50,548 nt of DNA from Gammaproteobacteria bacterium (GTDB lineage Bacteria > Pseudomonadota > Gammaproteobacteria > Methylococcales > Methylomonadaceae). Made by a program: the position numbers and the translations under genes. The notes below the pieces were generated by a model that worked only from the letters and a program-made list of their open reading frames with translations, was not told the DNA's origin and did no database searches. This document shows positions 33,124-40,746 of this stretch, one piece after another. Position 1 is the first letter of the stretch, and each line of letters opens with the position of its first letter. The stretch is from NCBI GenBank assembly GCA_018830325.1, contig JAHJSQ010000086.1, positions 1 through 50,548 on the forward strand, in the 5' to 3' direction.

Positions 33124-34665
33124 TTATCGAATGACATAGTCGATTGCGGCTTTAACCGAGTTGGCCGCTATTTTGGAATCGTCGAATTGACCGTCGTTAG
33201 TAAAATGTAATGCATCGGCCGGAATCGGATTTTTAGCGGCTATAGCTCTCAGTTTATCTGTGCCGGTAGGTCCAGAAACATCGATTGTGAAATCGGCACC
33301 GGGCGCGGGTATACTGTAGGTTTTGCCAGGTAAGCAATAATTATCGGGTTGATAGATATTCGGGAAAACCGTGTCAATTTTGCCTTCCGAATTGATCAGA
33401 ACGATACGGACGTACATCGGTTCGCTGACCGTGAAATCGATTTGCATCGGTTCGCCGATACGGTACTCGGATTTGTTGGTTCTAAGTGATAACGCTCCGG
33501 GAGTAGGCGAAGCGTCGATAAATTGTTGCGGTGCCGGTGTTGGAGCCGTTGGTTTATATGTTATCGGCTCTTGAGCGGCATAATGGACATCTCCTTGTCC
33601 TTTCAGATTTTTGCGCAGTTGCCGGGTGGCATGATTCAAAGGAACGTTCTCATATAAGGCAAGATAAAGCTCTTGATTCAAGTCTGTTCCCGGTAAGCCG
33701 TGTTTTTGAACAAAATTTTGTAATGCGCTTTGCGTCGGTCCGTCGAGTTGTCCGCTAGGCTGTACATTGTAGCCGTGTAAATAAAGCAATTCTTGAACCT
33801 TGGCTATTTGTTCCGGGCGGGTATACGAATAATAATCGGCTAGGACTTGATCGATTACGACATCGTCGGGTTCGACACCGGGTATCAAACGCCAATAAGG
33901 CAATTTTTGATAGCGTCCTACTAATTGAATAATATTGAGTTGTACCAGCAAACGGACGGCGGCGTGTCTACCCTGGACTTTTTTGATCTCGCCCTTGGCC
34001 CCGAAAGTGACACTTTTAATCGTGAAACCGATACTGTCTTCTTTGGTGGCTTTATGTAATTTGATACCGTTGATCGCCTGAACTCTCGGTATGCCGGTAA
34101 AAGTCTTGAAATCGATCATATTAAAATCCAATGTGACGCTGGCCAACGAAGATTTGTTTTGATCGGAATAATTAAGCCCGTATTCTTTGACTTCGATATC
34201 GACATCGAACGAATCTCCTTGCGTGACTAAGCCTCGATCGAACTCGGTGATACCGCCCGATAAAATGACCTGAGGCAGAATTTTATCCTCATAGCCGCTA
34301 TAACCGGTTTGGGCGGTATTGAGCATGAATTCGGGTTCGTAAGGAATGTAAAGCACGTTCCCGCCGATTCCGTTCAAGGTGCTCTTGACCATTTCAGTGA
34401 TGTCGCGCGGAATTTCACCACTCGTTGCTACCGAAGTCCCGGTATTATCAAACACTTCCTTGGACATGATTTTGACCGGCTCGTTGCTGTATATTTCGGT
34501 CATCAAGCCTAATCTATTGATTGCGCGTTGGTAAATAGTGATCTTGGCTTCAGGTAGTGTTTCATTGAGCCCAATATCGGCATTCTGCGGATTTAAACCG
34601 CAGCCGACGAGCAAGAGCGGCAAGCCAATGATTCGAAAACCGCTAGTGAGTTTATAGTTGTTCAT
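33124..34665 (-). CDS. CsgG-like lipoprotein with PG-binding and DUF4384-like domains
   Basis: 513 residues, preceded by GAGG. Lipobox LLLVGC (Cys22). Residues about 40-265 match the CsgG/HfaB layout: a first strand and helix, VILSGGITEFDRG (CsgG: 'GSI.eyD'), LASVTLDFNMIDFKTFTGIP, and KVQGRHAAVRLLVQLNIIQL ahead of PYWRLIPG. CsgG makes the outer-membrane pore for curli subunits. Residues about 285-345 form a peptidoglycan-binding domain (IAKVQELLYLHGYNVQPSGQ, LDGPTQSALQNF). The C-terminus (TNKSEYRIGEPMQIDFTVSE...) is a DUF4384-type beta domain. This fusion is not the classic CsgG. Likely the export pore of this cluster. Confidence 0.75.
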   Translation of the reverse strand: MNNYKLTSGFRIIGLPLLLVGCGLNPQNADIGLNETLPEAKITIYQRAINRLGLMTEIYSNEPVKIMSKEVFDNTGTSVATSGEIPRDITEMVKSTLNGIGGNVLYIPYEPEFMLNTAQTGYSGYEDKILPQVILSGGITEFDRGLVTQGDSFDVDIEVKEYGLNYSDQNKSSLASVTLDFNMIDFKTFTGIPRVQAINGIKLHKATKEDSIGFTIKSVTFGAKGEIKKVQGRHAAVRLLVQLNIIQLVGRYQKLPYWRLIPGVEPDDVVIDQVLADYYSYTRPEQIAKVQELLYLHGYNVQPSGQLDGPTQSALQNFVQKHGLPGTDLNQELYLALYENVPLNHATRQLRKNLKGQGDVHYAAQEPITYKPTAPTPAPQQFIDASPTPGALSLRTNKSEYRIGEPMQIDFTVSEPMYVRIVLINSEGKIDTVFPNIYQPDNYCLPGKTYSIPAPGADFTIDVSGPTGTDKLRAIAAKNPIPADALHFTNDGQFDDSKIAANSVKAAIDYVIR

Positions 34666-34703
34666 AACACGACCTCGTTTCTAAAAATTTGGTGTTCGGA
34701 CGC

Positions 34704-35015
34704 TTATCGTCTTCGTTCGATGCAGACTGAATTGGCGCGTCTGTTATCTGAAAGGTTGACAATGGTGGCATTTTGCAAATTGGCGCCCGGACCGAAGGTT
34801 TGATTACCTGTACCGCCGCAACCGGAATTTTGATCGGTCTTGCGTCGCGCCTTTGCCAAGGCATTGCGTTTTATAAAATCGATATTGGGATTGAGCTGTA
34901 TGTTATCGTTGATGGGTTCATCAATGCCGATACCGTCGTCTAAATCGTTGGCTAGAAGCGGCGTTACGGGCAAGCCGATAATGAGTAAAAAAGTACACAA
35001 TCGAATGAGTGACAT
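34704..35015 (-). CDS. Small exported protein with Cys-bounded Asn-rich segment
   Basis: 103 residues from ATG 35015 (GAGGAAG upstream). Signal peptide ends at LLANDLDD. The middle is helical and basic (RNALAKARRKTD). The end, CGGTGNQTFGPGANLQNATI followed by VNLSDNRRANSVC, is Asn/Gly/Thr-rich, framed by two cysteines, and recalls the repeat units of the neighbouring secreted proteins in composition. It could be a minor subunit or nucleator. This is inference from place and composition. Confidence 0.65.
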   Translation of the reverse strand: MSLIRLCTFLLIIGLPVTPLLANDLDDGIGIDEPINDNIQLNPNIDFIKRNALAKARRKTDQNSGCGGTGNQTFGPGANLQNATIVNLSDNRRANSVCIERRR

Positions 35016-35082
35016 AGCCGTCTTCCTCGTCATGAGGGAAACCGGACCAAATGGTCGGACCGGTTCCCATTAAGTTTAAGAT

Positions 35083-35379
35083 TTATTTGATATCGATTGA
35101 CCCGGTATTGGCCGAGCTGTTTTTTCCGATCGCTTGGGTATTGGTTAAGGTATTTTTCGATGCGTTGATCACCGTGGATTTTTCGACCTTAGAACCTTCG
35201 ACGCTGATCGAGCCGGTATTGGCCGAGCTGTTTTTTCCGATCGCTTGGGTATTAGTCAAGGTGTTTTTGGACGCATTGATCAACGTGGATTTTTCGATTT
35301 TCGAACCTTCGGCGAACGCGGAAGACGAAACGGCGGCAGTTAAAGTCAATGCAAGCAGTGAAGTAGATAATGTTTTCAT
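35083..35379 (-). CDS. Secreted two-repeat protein, copy 2 (candidate fibre subunit)
   Basis: 98 residues from ATG 35379 (CCAGGAG upstream). The frame is open before this, but this start gives a clean signal peptide (MKTLSTSLLALTLTAAVSSS, cleavage after AFA). The mature 75 residues are two almost identical 37-residue units, EGSK(I/V)EKST(L/V)INASK-NTLTNTQAIGKNSSANTGSI. They are rich in Asn, Thr, Ser and Gly, with no Cys and regularly spaced Ile/Val. The units recall curlin repeats (Q..G..N..A) without matching their exact spacing. It is nearly identical to copy 1 upstream, both in protein and in the leader DNA. Confidence 0.8.
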   Translation of the reverse strand: MKTLSTSLLALTLTAAVSSSAFAEGSKIEKSTLINASKNTLTNTQAIGKNSSANTGSISVEGSKVEKSTVINASKNTLTNTQAIGKNSSANTGSIDIK

Positions 35380-35465
35380 GTGGTTTCTCCTGGGTGGTTT
35401 TAAAAGTTCGAGGTCAGTGTAACCGAGCCTCGGGTTTAAGGGCGTAAAGTAATCACGGAAAAAAC

Positions 35466-35478
35466 GTGATTTATTCAC
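35466..35478. promoter_or_regulatory. Palindrome upstream of secreted repeat protein copy 2
   Basis: On the minus strand GTGAATAAATCAC, 87-99 bp before the start codon. The identical 13-mer lies before the third copy at 50024-50036, and a related one before copy 1. Candidate operator. It also takes part in a hairpin AATCACG/CGTGATT at 35455-35471 that could end the copy 1 transcript. Confidence 0.55.
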
Positions 35479-35496
35479 ATCCTAAGCTTAAATTCG

Positions 35497-35793
35497 TTAT
35501 TTAATATCGACCGAACCGGTATTAGCCGAGCTGTTTTTTCCGATTGCTTGGGTATTGGTTAAGGTATTTTTCGATGCGTTGATCACCGTGGATTTTTCCA
35601 CCTTAGAACCTTCGACGCTGATTGAGCCGGTATTGGCCGAGCTGTTTTTTCCAATCGCTTGGGTATTAGTCAAGGTGTTTTTGGATGCATTGATCAATGT
35701 GGATTTTTCGATTTTCGAACCTTCGGCGAACGCGGAAGACGAAACGGCGGCAGTTAAAGCCAATGCAAGCAGTGAAGTAGATAATGTTTTCAT
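35497..35793 (-). CDS. Secreted two-repeat protein, copy 1 (candidate fibre subunit)
   Basis: 98 residues, first gene of the cluster. It differs from copy 2 at only two residues (Ala for Thr in the signal peptide, SVDIK for SIDIK at the end). About 45 bp of leader, including the ribosome-binding site, is also shared, so this is a recent tandem duplication. The mature part is again two 37-residue repeats. Coexpression with the CsgG-like pore gene downstream, small size, Sec signal and repeat build are the reasons to call it a candidate secreted fibre subunit. No similarity search was possible. Confidence 0.8.
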   Translation of the reverse strand: MKTLSTSLLALALTAAVSSSAFAEGSKIEKSTLINASKNTLTNTQAIGKNSSANTGSISVEGSKVEKSTVINASKNTLTNTQAIGKNSSANTGSVDIK

Positions 35794-35857
35794 GTGGTTT
35801 CTCCTGGGTGGTTTTAAAAGTTCGAGGTCAGTGTAATCATCCTTGAAAAATTACGAT

Positions 35858-35870
35858 GTGAAACATTCAC
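35858..35870. promoter_or_regulatory. Palindrome upstream of secreted repeat protein copy 1
   Basis: GTGAAACATTCAC, within the perfect palindrome TGTGAA-ACA-TTCACA (35857-35871), 65-77 bp before the start codon. It resembles a Crp/Clp site (TGTGA-N6-TCACA) but has a five-base spacer. Matches the GTGAA-N3-TTCAC form found near the other copies. Confidence 0.6.
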
Positions 35871-35871
35871 A

Positions 35872-36275
35872 TTCGATTTGTGATTTAGTGACCGGCAGGA
35901 AATTGCCAGCAATCTTTCCTCTTTATTCGTCTAAAGACGGTGCTACCATTAAATTAACGTAAACCCCTCATTCCGCCATGGACTGGCAAGCTTTTGAGGC
36001 GCATTAGAGCCTGAGTACAAGCGTTACTTATTTTTGCGACGTCTTATTATTGGCAGAGACTGTAAGACGGTTCTAGTTAAAAATAAGGATGGATACGATG
36101 ATTTTCTCCCCACCTTCTGAGAAATCGCAATTCTTTGCTCAGTGTAATTATTCAAAACCGATTAATTAGGTTGGTCTTAAGAATAAAAAGAGAAGAATTA
36201 AAAAAATCGAATTGCATGCAACAATAATTGACCGTCTTTGTCAAGAATAGTCATCACTTTTGTTGTTGTCACGAT
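35872..36275. other. Intergenic region without recognised features
   Basis: About 400 bases between the metacaspase stop codon and the first repeat-protein gene's upstream palindrome. I see no gene here. Two weakly related stretches (CGACGTCTTA, TAAGACGG) could form a hairpin around 36040-36075. It should contain the promoter of the minus-strand cluster near its left end. Confidence 0.4.
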
Positions 36276-37574
36276 TTATTCCGGTATAAACAAAAAGTTG
36301 CCGGTAAACGACGATTCCATCCAAGGGATTTGTTGGCCGCCGGTTTCTTGATTGACGCCTTGCAAGACCCGTTTGAAAACTTCTTCTATCGTGAGTCCGG
36401 GAACTTGCATAGTATTGAGCAAATGCTTGGTATAGATTCCGTTGTCGTCTTCGCCGTCGGCGGCAACCGAACCGGGACTGGTCGCAAAGCCGATAATGGT
36501 GCCTTTTGGTCCGTCTATTTTGGCGAGGCCCCGGCCGGCACTCCGGAAACTGCGCGGCAACGGATTGTCCCGGCAGGCATCCAAAATCACGATTTGCAAA
36601 TTATCTTCGCCTTCCATCGCGCCCAATACTTGTCCGATATTGACCGCTTTATAACGGACATCGGACTGCCTTTTAATGACCGCATCCGTCGGGATTAGGT
36701 AATTTGACCCGTCGACCTGAACACCGTGGCCGGCGAAATAGAATAAACCGACTAATTTTCCCGCACTCATTTGCCGGCCGAATTTATCGATCGCCGCTTC
36801 CATTTGCTCTTGATTTCCATCGAGCAATAACGTGACCTCAAACCCTAAACGGCTCAGGGAGTCGGCCATGGCTTTGGCATCGTTGACCGGGTTCTTTAAC
36901 GGGCTGAAGGCATAAGCACTATTTCCGATAACTAAGGCCGTACGGCGCAGCGGAACAGTTCCGATAGCATCAATGGCGGCGCTAGGCATGGATTGCATTG
37001 TTGGCGATGTTTCCGACAAATGTTGGGTGCCGGGCGGCAGGGTGATCATTGCGGGATTTGGTGATGCGATTGCAGGATTAGAATCGGCAAAGGCAATTTC
37101 GACATCGACATAACCTTCGTTGTCGTGGTTGCCGTTGATTACGTCGTTAGTTCTGAACATTAAGGGGCCGTCTTCGGATGCCGTAAACGTGACGTCCGAA
37201 CCGACTACGAAAGGCTTTCCCTGTTGGCCGATTTTAGCGATTAGAGTCGAATGACTATATCCGTCGATAATCGTGGGGAATAACGGAGAATTATCGCACC
37301 ACGCCTTGTATAAACCGATGCCGTCGGGGCCGGTAAAATTGCAGGTCGGATAAGTCCGCCATTGTCCTTTGGCCGATATCCGATAATTCTGCCCAGCCGA
37401 AACCTTGACGCCGCTATTTCGCCATTCCTCAACCGCTGCCGATACGCGGGTTTGGGTACTTGTTCCTGAAGCGAGGGGGCGAGTCGGTATGTTGTCGGTA
37501 TAGTGACGTTTCGGCGCGCATGCCGATAGCGATAAACATGCCGTAATGATGATGTTAAAATATATATTTTTCAT
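36276..37574 (-). CDS. Lipoprotein caspase-family (C14) protein
   Basis: 432 residues. Lipobox LSLSAC (Cys19). Residues about 45-160 are a beta domain (VKVSAGQNYRISAKGQWRTY, then GPLMFRTND and EGYVDVEIAF) with the look of PA-IL/LecA-type galactose-binding modules. A Pro/Ser-rich linker leads to a caspase-like domain at about 205-430: RRTALVIGNSAYAFSPLKNP, catalytic H283 in FAGHGVQ and C334 in LDACRDNP, and GVNQETGGQQIPW. Both catalytic residues are kept. It is upstream of, and on the same strand as, the fibre-like cluster, but separated from it by about 480 bp. A linked processing role is speculation. Confidence 0.85.
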   Translation of the reverse strand: MKNIYFNIIITACLSLSACAPKRHYTDNIPTRPLASGTSTQTRVSAAVEEWRNSGVKVSAGQNYRISAKGQWRTYPTCNFTGPDGIGLYKAWCDNSPLFPTIIDGYSHSTLIAKIGQQGKPFVVGSDVTFTASEDGPLMFRTNDVINGNHDNEGYVDVEIAFADSNPAIASPNPAMITLPPGTQHLSETSPTMQSMPSAAIDAIGTVPLRRTALVIGNSAYAFSPLKNPVNDAKAMADSLSRLGFEVTLLLDGNQEQMEAAIDKFGRQMSAGKLVGLFYFAGHGVQVDGSNYLIPTDAVIKRQSDVRYKAVNIGQVLGAMEGEDNLQIVILDACRDNPLPRSFRSAGRGLAKIDGPKGTIIGFATSPGSVAADGEDDNGIYTKHLLNTMQVPGLTIEEVFKRVLQGVNQETGGQQIPWMESSFTGNFLFIPE

Positions 37575-37871
37575 AGTGTTACGGTATAAAGACGACTAGA
37601 AATAGCTCGTGTTCTAACATAATTATAGCGGCGATTTATATTTATGGTTCATGGATTCATTTGAAAGGCCGCTCGACTTCAAGTGATAAATTCATGATGC
37701 ACTGTAAGTTTGCCGAAAAGTTCGGATGACAAATTGTAATGACGCGATAGGCAAATCGATCGTGTTTATTACCCGAATACCCGGTGAATATCGCACAGAG
37801 TTCCTAAGTTAATCCGCATACGATGGAGTTGCGCTAAATCGTAACTCAATTATTAACTTAGGGTGTGTGCC

Positions 37872-40268
37872 ATGAAAACAAGAAAAAAACCGATGGTAAA
37901 GCTATTTATGACTGCTTTACTGCAAATTCCGTTGATGTCGACCGCGTTCGGTGCTGAAGGCGTCAGTTGCGATGCTTACCGTTGTTCGATCTCGATACAT
38001 GAAAGTTTGGCGATCGAGTCCGGAGTTGCCGATTTTTACGGAGACGGCGACCGTTATGAAATGATCGGGGATTTGATAGTCAAAACCCCGGCGGGCAATG
38101 TGCCGTTACTGGATGCAGAGTTGTATTTTTCCAGAAATACCGACAATACCGATATCGGATTCGAAGTCTACGGCGTTGCCGAAGCGCCCTTTCCGTCAGT
38201 ACCTCTGTTGGCTGGTGCGAGCTTTACCGCCAAACCGCTGGCCGCAGTCGGATTGGCTGGCAGAAAAATGTTGAAATCTTTGCTTGAGTCGGACGACTAT
38301 ACCTTGCCTTTAGCGGAAAACCCGAAAGACCCGGAAGGCGATCCTAACGATATCAAGCAGCCGGCTTATTTGTTTTTTCATTTCCAAAGCGGTTTGGCGT
38401 TCGATATGCCGCTTAATGCATTATTGGGAATGAATCAGGAGGGCGATAATCCGTTCAATTTTTCGGTGCCCGGCGATAAAAGCGTGACTTTTATTCTCGA
38501 CCTCGAGGAGCCTTATTTTTTCATTTCACAAAACGCGCGCGAATTGGTAGCCGAAAAATCGGAAGCCGCAATCGATTTGGCTAAACAAGCCAACGAAGAG
38601 AAGAAAAAGGAGCGGGAGCAGCAAAACGGCGGGGATACTAAAGAAAACAACGATGCAGTCAAAGACGCCGCCTCGGAAACCACCAAATCGGCATTACCCG
38701 ATTTAGGCGATCTGGCGTTTTCGTTCGAGGGCGGTATTCCATTCAGACCGGAAACAATATGGGGAATACCGGAAGGAGCGGGGGAATTCAAAGGCCATCT
38801 GTACATAGAAACCGAATTACCGCTGTATAAATTCGTCAAACTCAACGGCGAAATCGTCACGTATATCGGCAAAGAAGGTTATATGCAAGGCGGTAACGGC
38901 AAAGTCGAGGTTTCGTTCGATCTGATTCCGAATTTCCTGAACTTTTCGTTTCCGCTCGGCAATGCCACTGCAGGCGTCACGATAACCAAGGACGAACAGG
39001 CCACCTATTTCAGCGGAATCAACGATCCGAATTATTCGTTTTTACCGTCTTTCGTACCGTTCACTCCGGCCAACAAAACACTGGTTTCGGGTTATATCAG
39101 CAGCGCCAATCCAGTGCTGACGCAATTGCGGGCCAAGGGTCAGTTCGGCTACGATACCGCCGGACTGAGCAAACTGGTCGGTGTCAATCTGAATAATCTA
39201 GCAGTCAACAGTGCCGATCTGACGGTAACGGTCGAAGGTATCCGGTTGCGCGGACGGACATCTTCAAGCATTCATCCGTCGATAAAATTGGGCGGTTCGG
39301 TCGATGTCGACATCTTCTTTCCGTTTACCCGTCCGGAATTAAGCTATGTTCGTATGTCGGGTCAAATGCAGGTTGCAGGCGTCGGATTGTCGCCGGTTGC
39401 TTTGGATATCAGCGCCAAAGGCTTTTTCATCAACGGAAAATTCGTCACGCCGCTCAGCGAGATCGGCATGGGCGGTCAAATTACCAACCAAGGGCCTTTA
39501 TTGACCGGTAACGCAGGCATCTATTTACCGATCGGCGATATTACCGCCGCGTTGAACAAAGCGAGGGAAGGCGTACTGAAGGCAGAACAAAAAGTCCAAG
39601 AAGCCGGGTATTTGGTCGATCAAGCGCGGAAACAAGTGCAGGCCGATCGGGACCGCGATGCGGCTAATCTGGAAAAAGCCCGTGCCGAAGTCGTTAGTGC
39701 GCAAAATGGCGTTAAATCGTTGCAGTCGAAGATCAACTATCAAAACGGTTTGATTAAAAAATATAACGGCGAAATTGCTGCTAAAAAAAGATGGTATAAC
39801 AAAAAGCCTTGGCACAAAAAACCGGCCGCTTGGATCGCCTACACCGGGTATCGTACTTATAAGCTGGGTCAGATAGGGGTTGCCAAAACAGCGATTGCCG
39901 GACTGAATGTTGCGATGGCGGCCGCCAAAGGGGTATTGTGGACTGCCGAACAGGTTCTGTACGGTATTCAACAAGGTATCTCGACATTGCCGATCGATTT
40001 GGATCCGCGCGTGTCCGGATTGATTATCGGCTTGGAAAGCGCGAAAGCGGCATTGAAGGTCGCGAAATTGGCTTTGCCCGACTTACCGGTGATCGATCTC
40101 GATGTCGGCGGTAAAATCGATCTAACGCTCGATATCAAAGGCATTCGCGGTAATCTCAGCGCTCAAATGAACGGACAATCGCTTGCCGACGGTAAAGTGG
40201 CTTTCGATCCGATGCCTAAAGCCTGTGTGAATATCAGTAAACTCGGCGAATTCTGTACGCCTTTCTGA
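37872..40268 (+). CDS. Large exported protein of unknown function
   Basis: About 798 residues from ATG 37872 (an in-frame GTG lies nine bases earlier). Signal peptide (KLFMTALLQIPLMSTAFGAE). Residues about 30-235 and 280-560 are beta-rich, with repeated phrases such as ELYFSRNTDN, GEFKGHLYIETELPLYKF and KLGGSVDVDIFFPF; a charged helical linker (residues about 240-270: EKKKEREQQNGGDTK) separates them. Residues about 575-650 form a coiled coil (VQADRDRDAANLEKARAEVV). Two cysteines sit near each end. I do not recognise the family. It could be a secreted or outer-surface protein; a terminator follows directly. Confidence 0.65.
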   Translation: MKTRKKPMVKLFMTALLQIPLMSTAFGAEGVSCDAYRCSISIHESLAIESGVADFYGDGDRYEMIGDLIVKTPAGNVPLLDAELYFSRNTDNTDIGFEVYGVAEAPFPSVPLLAGASFTAKPLAAVGLAGRKMLKSLLESDDYTLPLAENPKDPEGDPNDIKQPAYLFFHFQSGLAFDMPLNALLGMNQEGDNPFNFSVPGDKSVTFILDLEEPYFFISQNARELVAEKSEAAIDLAKQANEEKKKEREQQNGGDTKENNDAVKDAASETTKSALPDLGDLAFSFEGGIPFRPETIWGIPEGAGEFKGHLYIETELPLYKFVKLNGEIVTYIGKEGYMQGGNGKVEVSFDLIPNFLNFSFPLGNATAGVTITKDEQATYFSGINDPNYSFLPSFVPFTPANKTLVSGYISSANPVLTQLRAKGQFGYDTAGLSKLVGVNLNNLAVNSADLTVTVEGIRLRGRTSSSIHPSIKLGGSVDVDIFFPFTRPELSYVRMSGQMQVAGVGLSPVALDISAKGFFINGKFVTPLSEIGMGGQITNQGPLLTGNAGIYLPIGDITAALNKAREGVLKAEQKVQEAGYLVDQARKQVQADRDRDAANLEKARAEVVSAQNGVKSLQSKINYQNGLIKKYNGEIAAKKRWYNKKPWHKKPAAWIAYTGYRTYKLGQIGVAKTAIAGLNVAMAAAKGVLWTAEQVLYGIQQGISTLPIDLDPRVSGLIIGLESAKAALKVAKLALPDLPVIDLDVGGKIDLTLDIKGIRGNLSAQMNGQSLADGKVAFDPMPKACVNISKLGEFCTPF

Positions 40269-40295
40269 TAAAAGCACTACTCGTGCTTGATAATT

Positions 40296-40327
40296 AGCCC
40301 CGCTCACGGATGTGGCGGGGCTTTTTT
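40296..40327 (+). terminator. Intrinsic terminator
   Basis: AGCCCCGC / GCGGGGCT stem, loop of about ten bases, then TTTTTT, 27 bp past the stop codon of the large exported protein gene. Confidence 0.85.
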
Positions 40328-40329
40328 AT

Positions 40330-40643
40330 GGCTACGTTCGCGTGATCAGTTGAAACGGTCTCTTTCCTACTAAATAAACCATTTAGGAAATAGTCAATGA
40401 TTACTTTCCCATACTCTGAGCGTGGAAGAGGGTACGATTACTCGCTTGACAGGACGCCGTAAATACCTCCATGTAGGCTTGACGGCGGCTTTCCCTGCCG
40501 CCGACACCTGCCAATCGAGCAACCGTACCCTCCTTTCAAGAATCCGCTCAATATTGAAAAAAGCAAGTTATTCAGAGGTATATCCTTTGGTTTCTGCTGA
40601 CTTTGAGTTCAAATAGGTATCAACTATTAACGCGAACATAGCC
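40330..40643. mobile_element. MITE-like element B with terminal inverted repeats
   Basis: Same ends as element A: GGCTACGTTCGCGTGATCAG on the left and TTAACGCGAACATAGCC on the right. It shares the CGCCGTAAATAC...GGCTTGACGGCGGC...GCCGCCGACA core and the following 100 bp with element A. It has an extra inner inverted repeat (GAGGGTACG/CGTACCCTC) that element A has lost on one side. It lies immediately after a terminator. It contains no real gene. Confidence 0.7.
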
Positions 40644-40746
40644 TATTTTATTCGCTCTTTGCAAATATAGCCTGACGCAAGGAAGTTCAAAAATCGAGAA
40701 GGTAGGGAAGCGCGCTGCTAAGCCAAACTTGCGTCCGAATTGAATG

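Noticed and set aside
35097-35330. Exact curlin repeats (CsgA/CsgB)
   Set aside because: The S-x5-Q-x-G-x-G-N-x-A-x3-Q spacing is not met; only the composition and a Q..G.N..A order are similar, so the gene is not named csgA.
35083-35793. CRISPR-like or tandem DNA repeat
   Set aside because: The DNA repeats are coding repeats of two secreted proteins with signal peptides, not short repeats with unique spacers.
35857-35871. Crp-type operator TGTGA...TCACA
   Set aside because: The spacer is five bases, not six, and the related sites at 35466 and 50024 lack the outer T/A pairs, so I report it as its own palindrome family.
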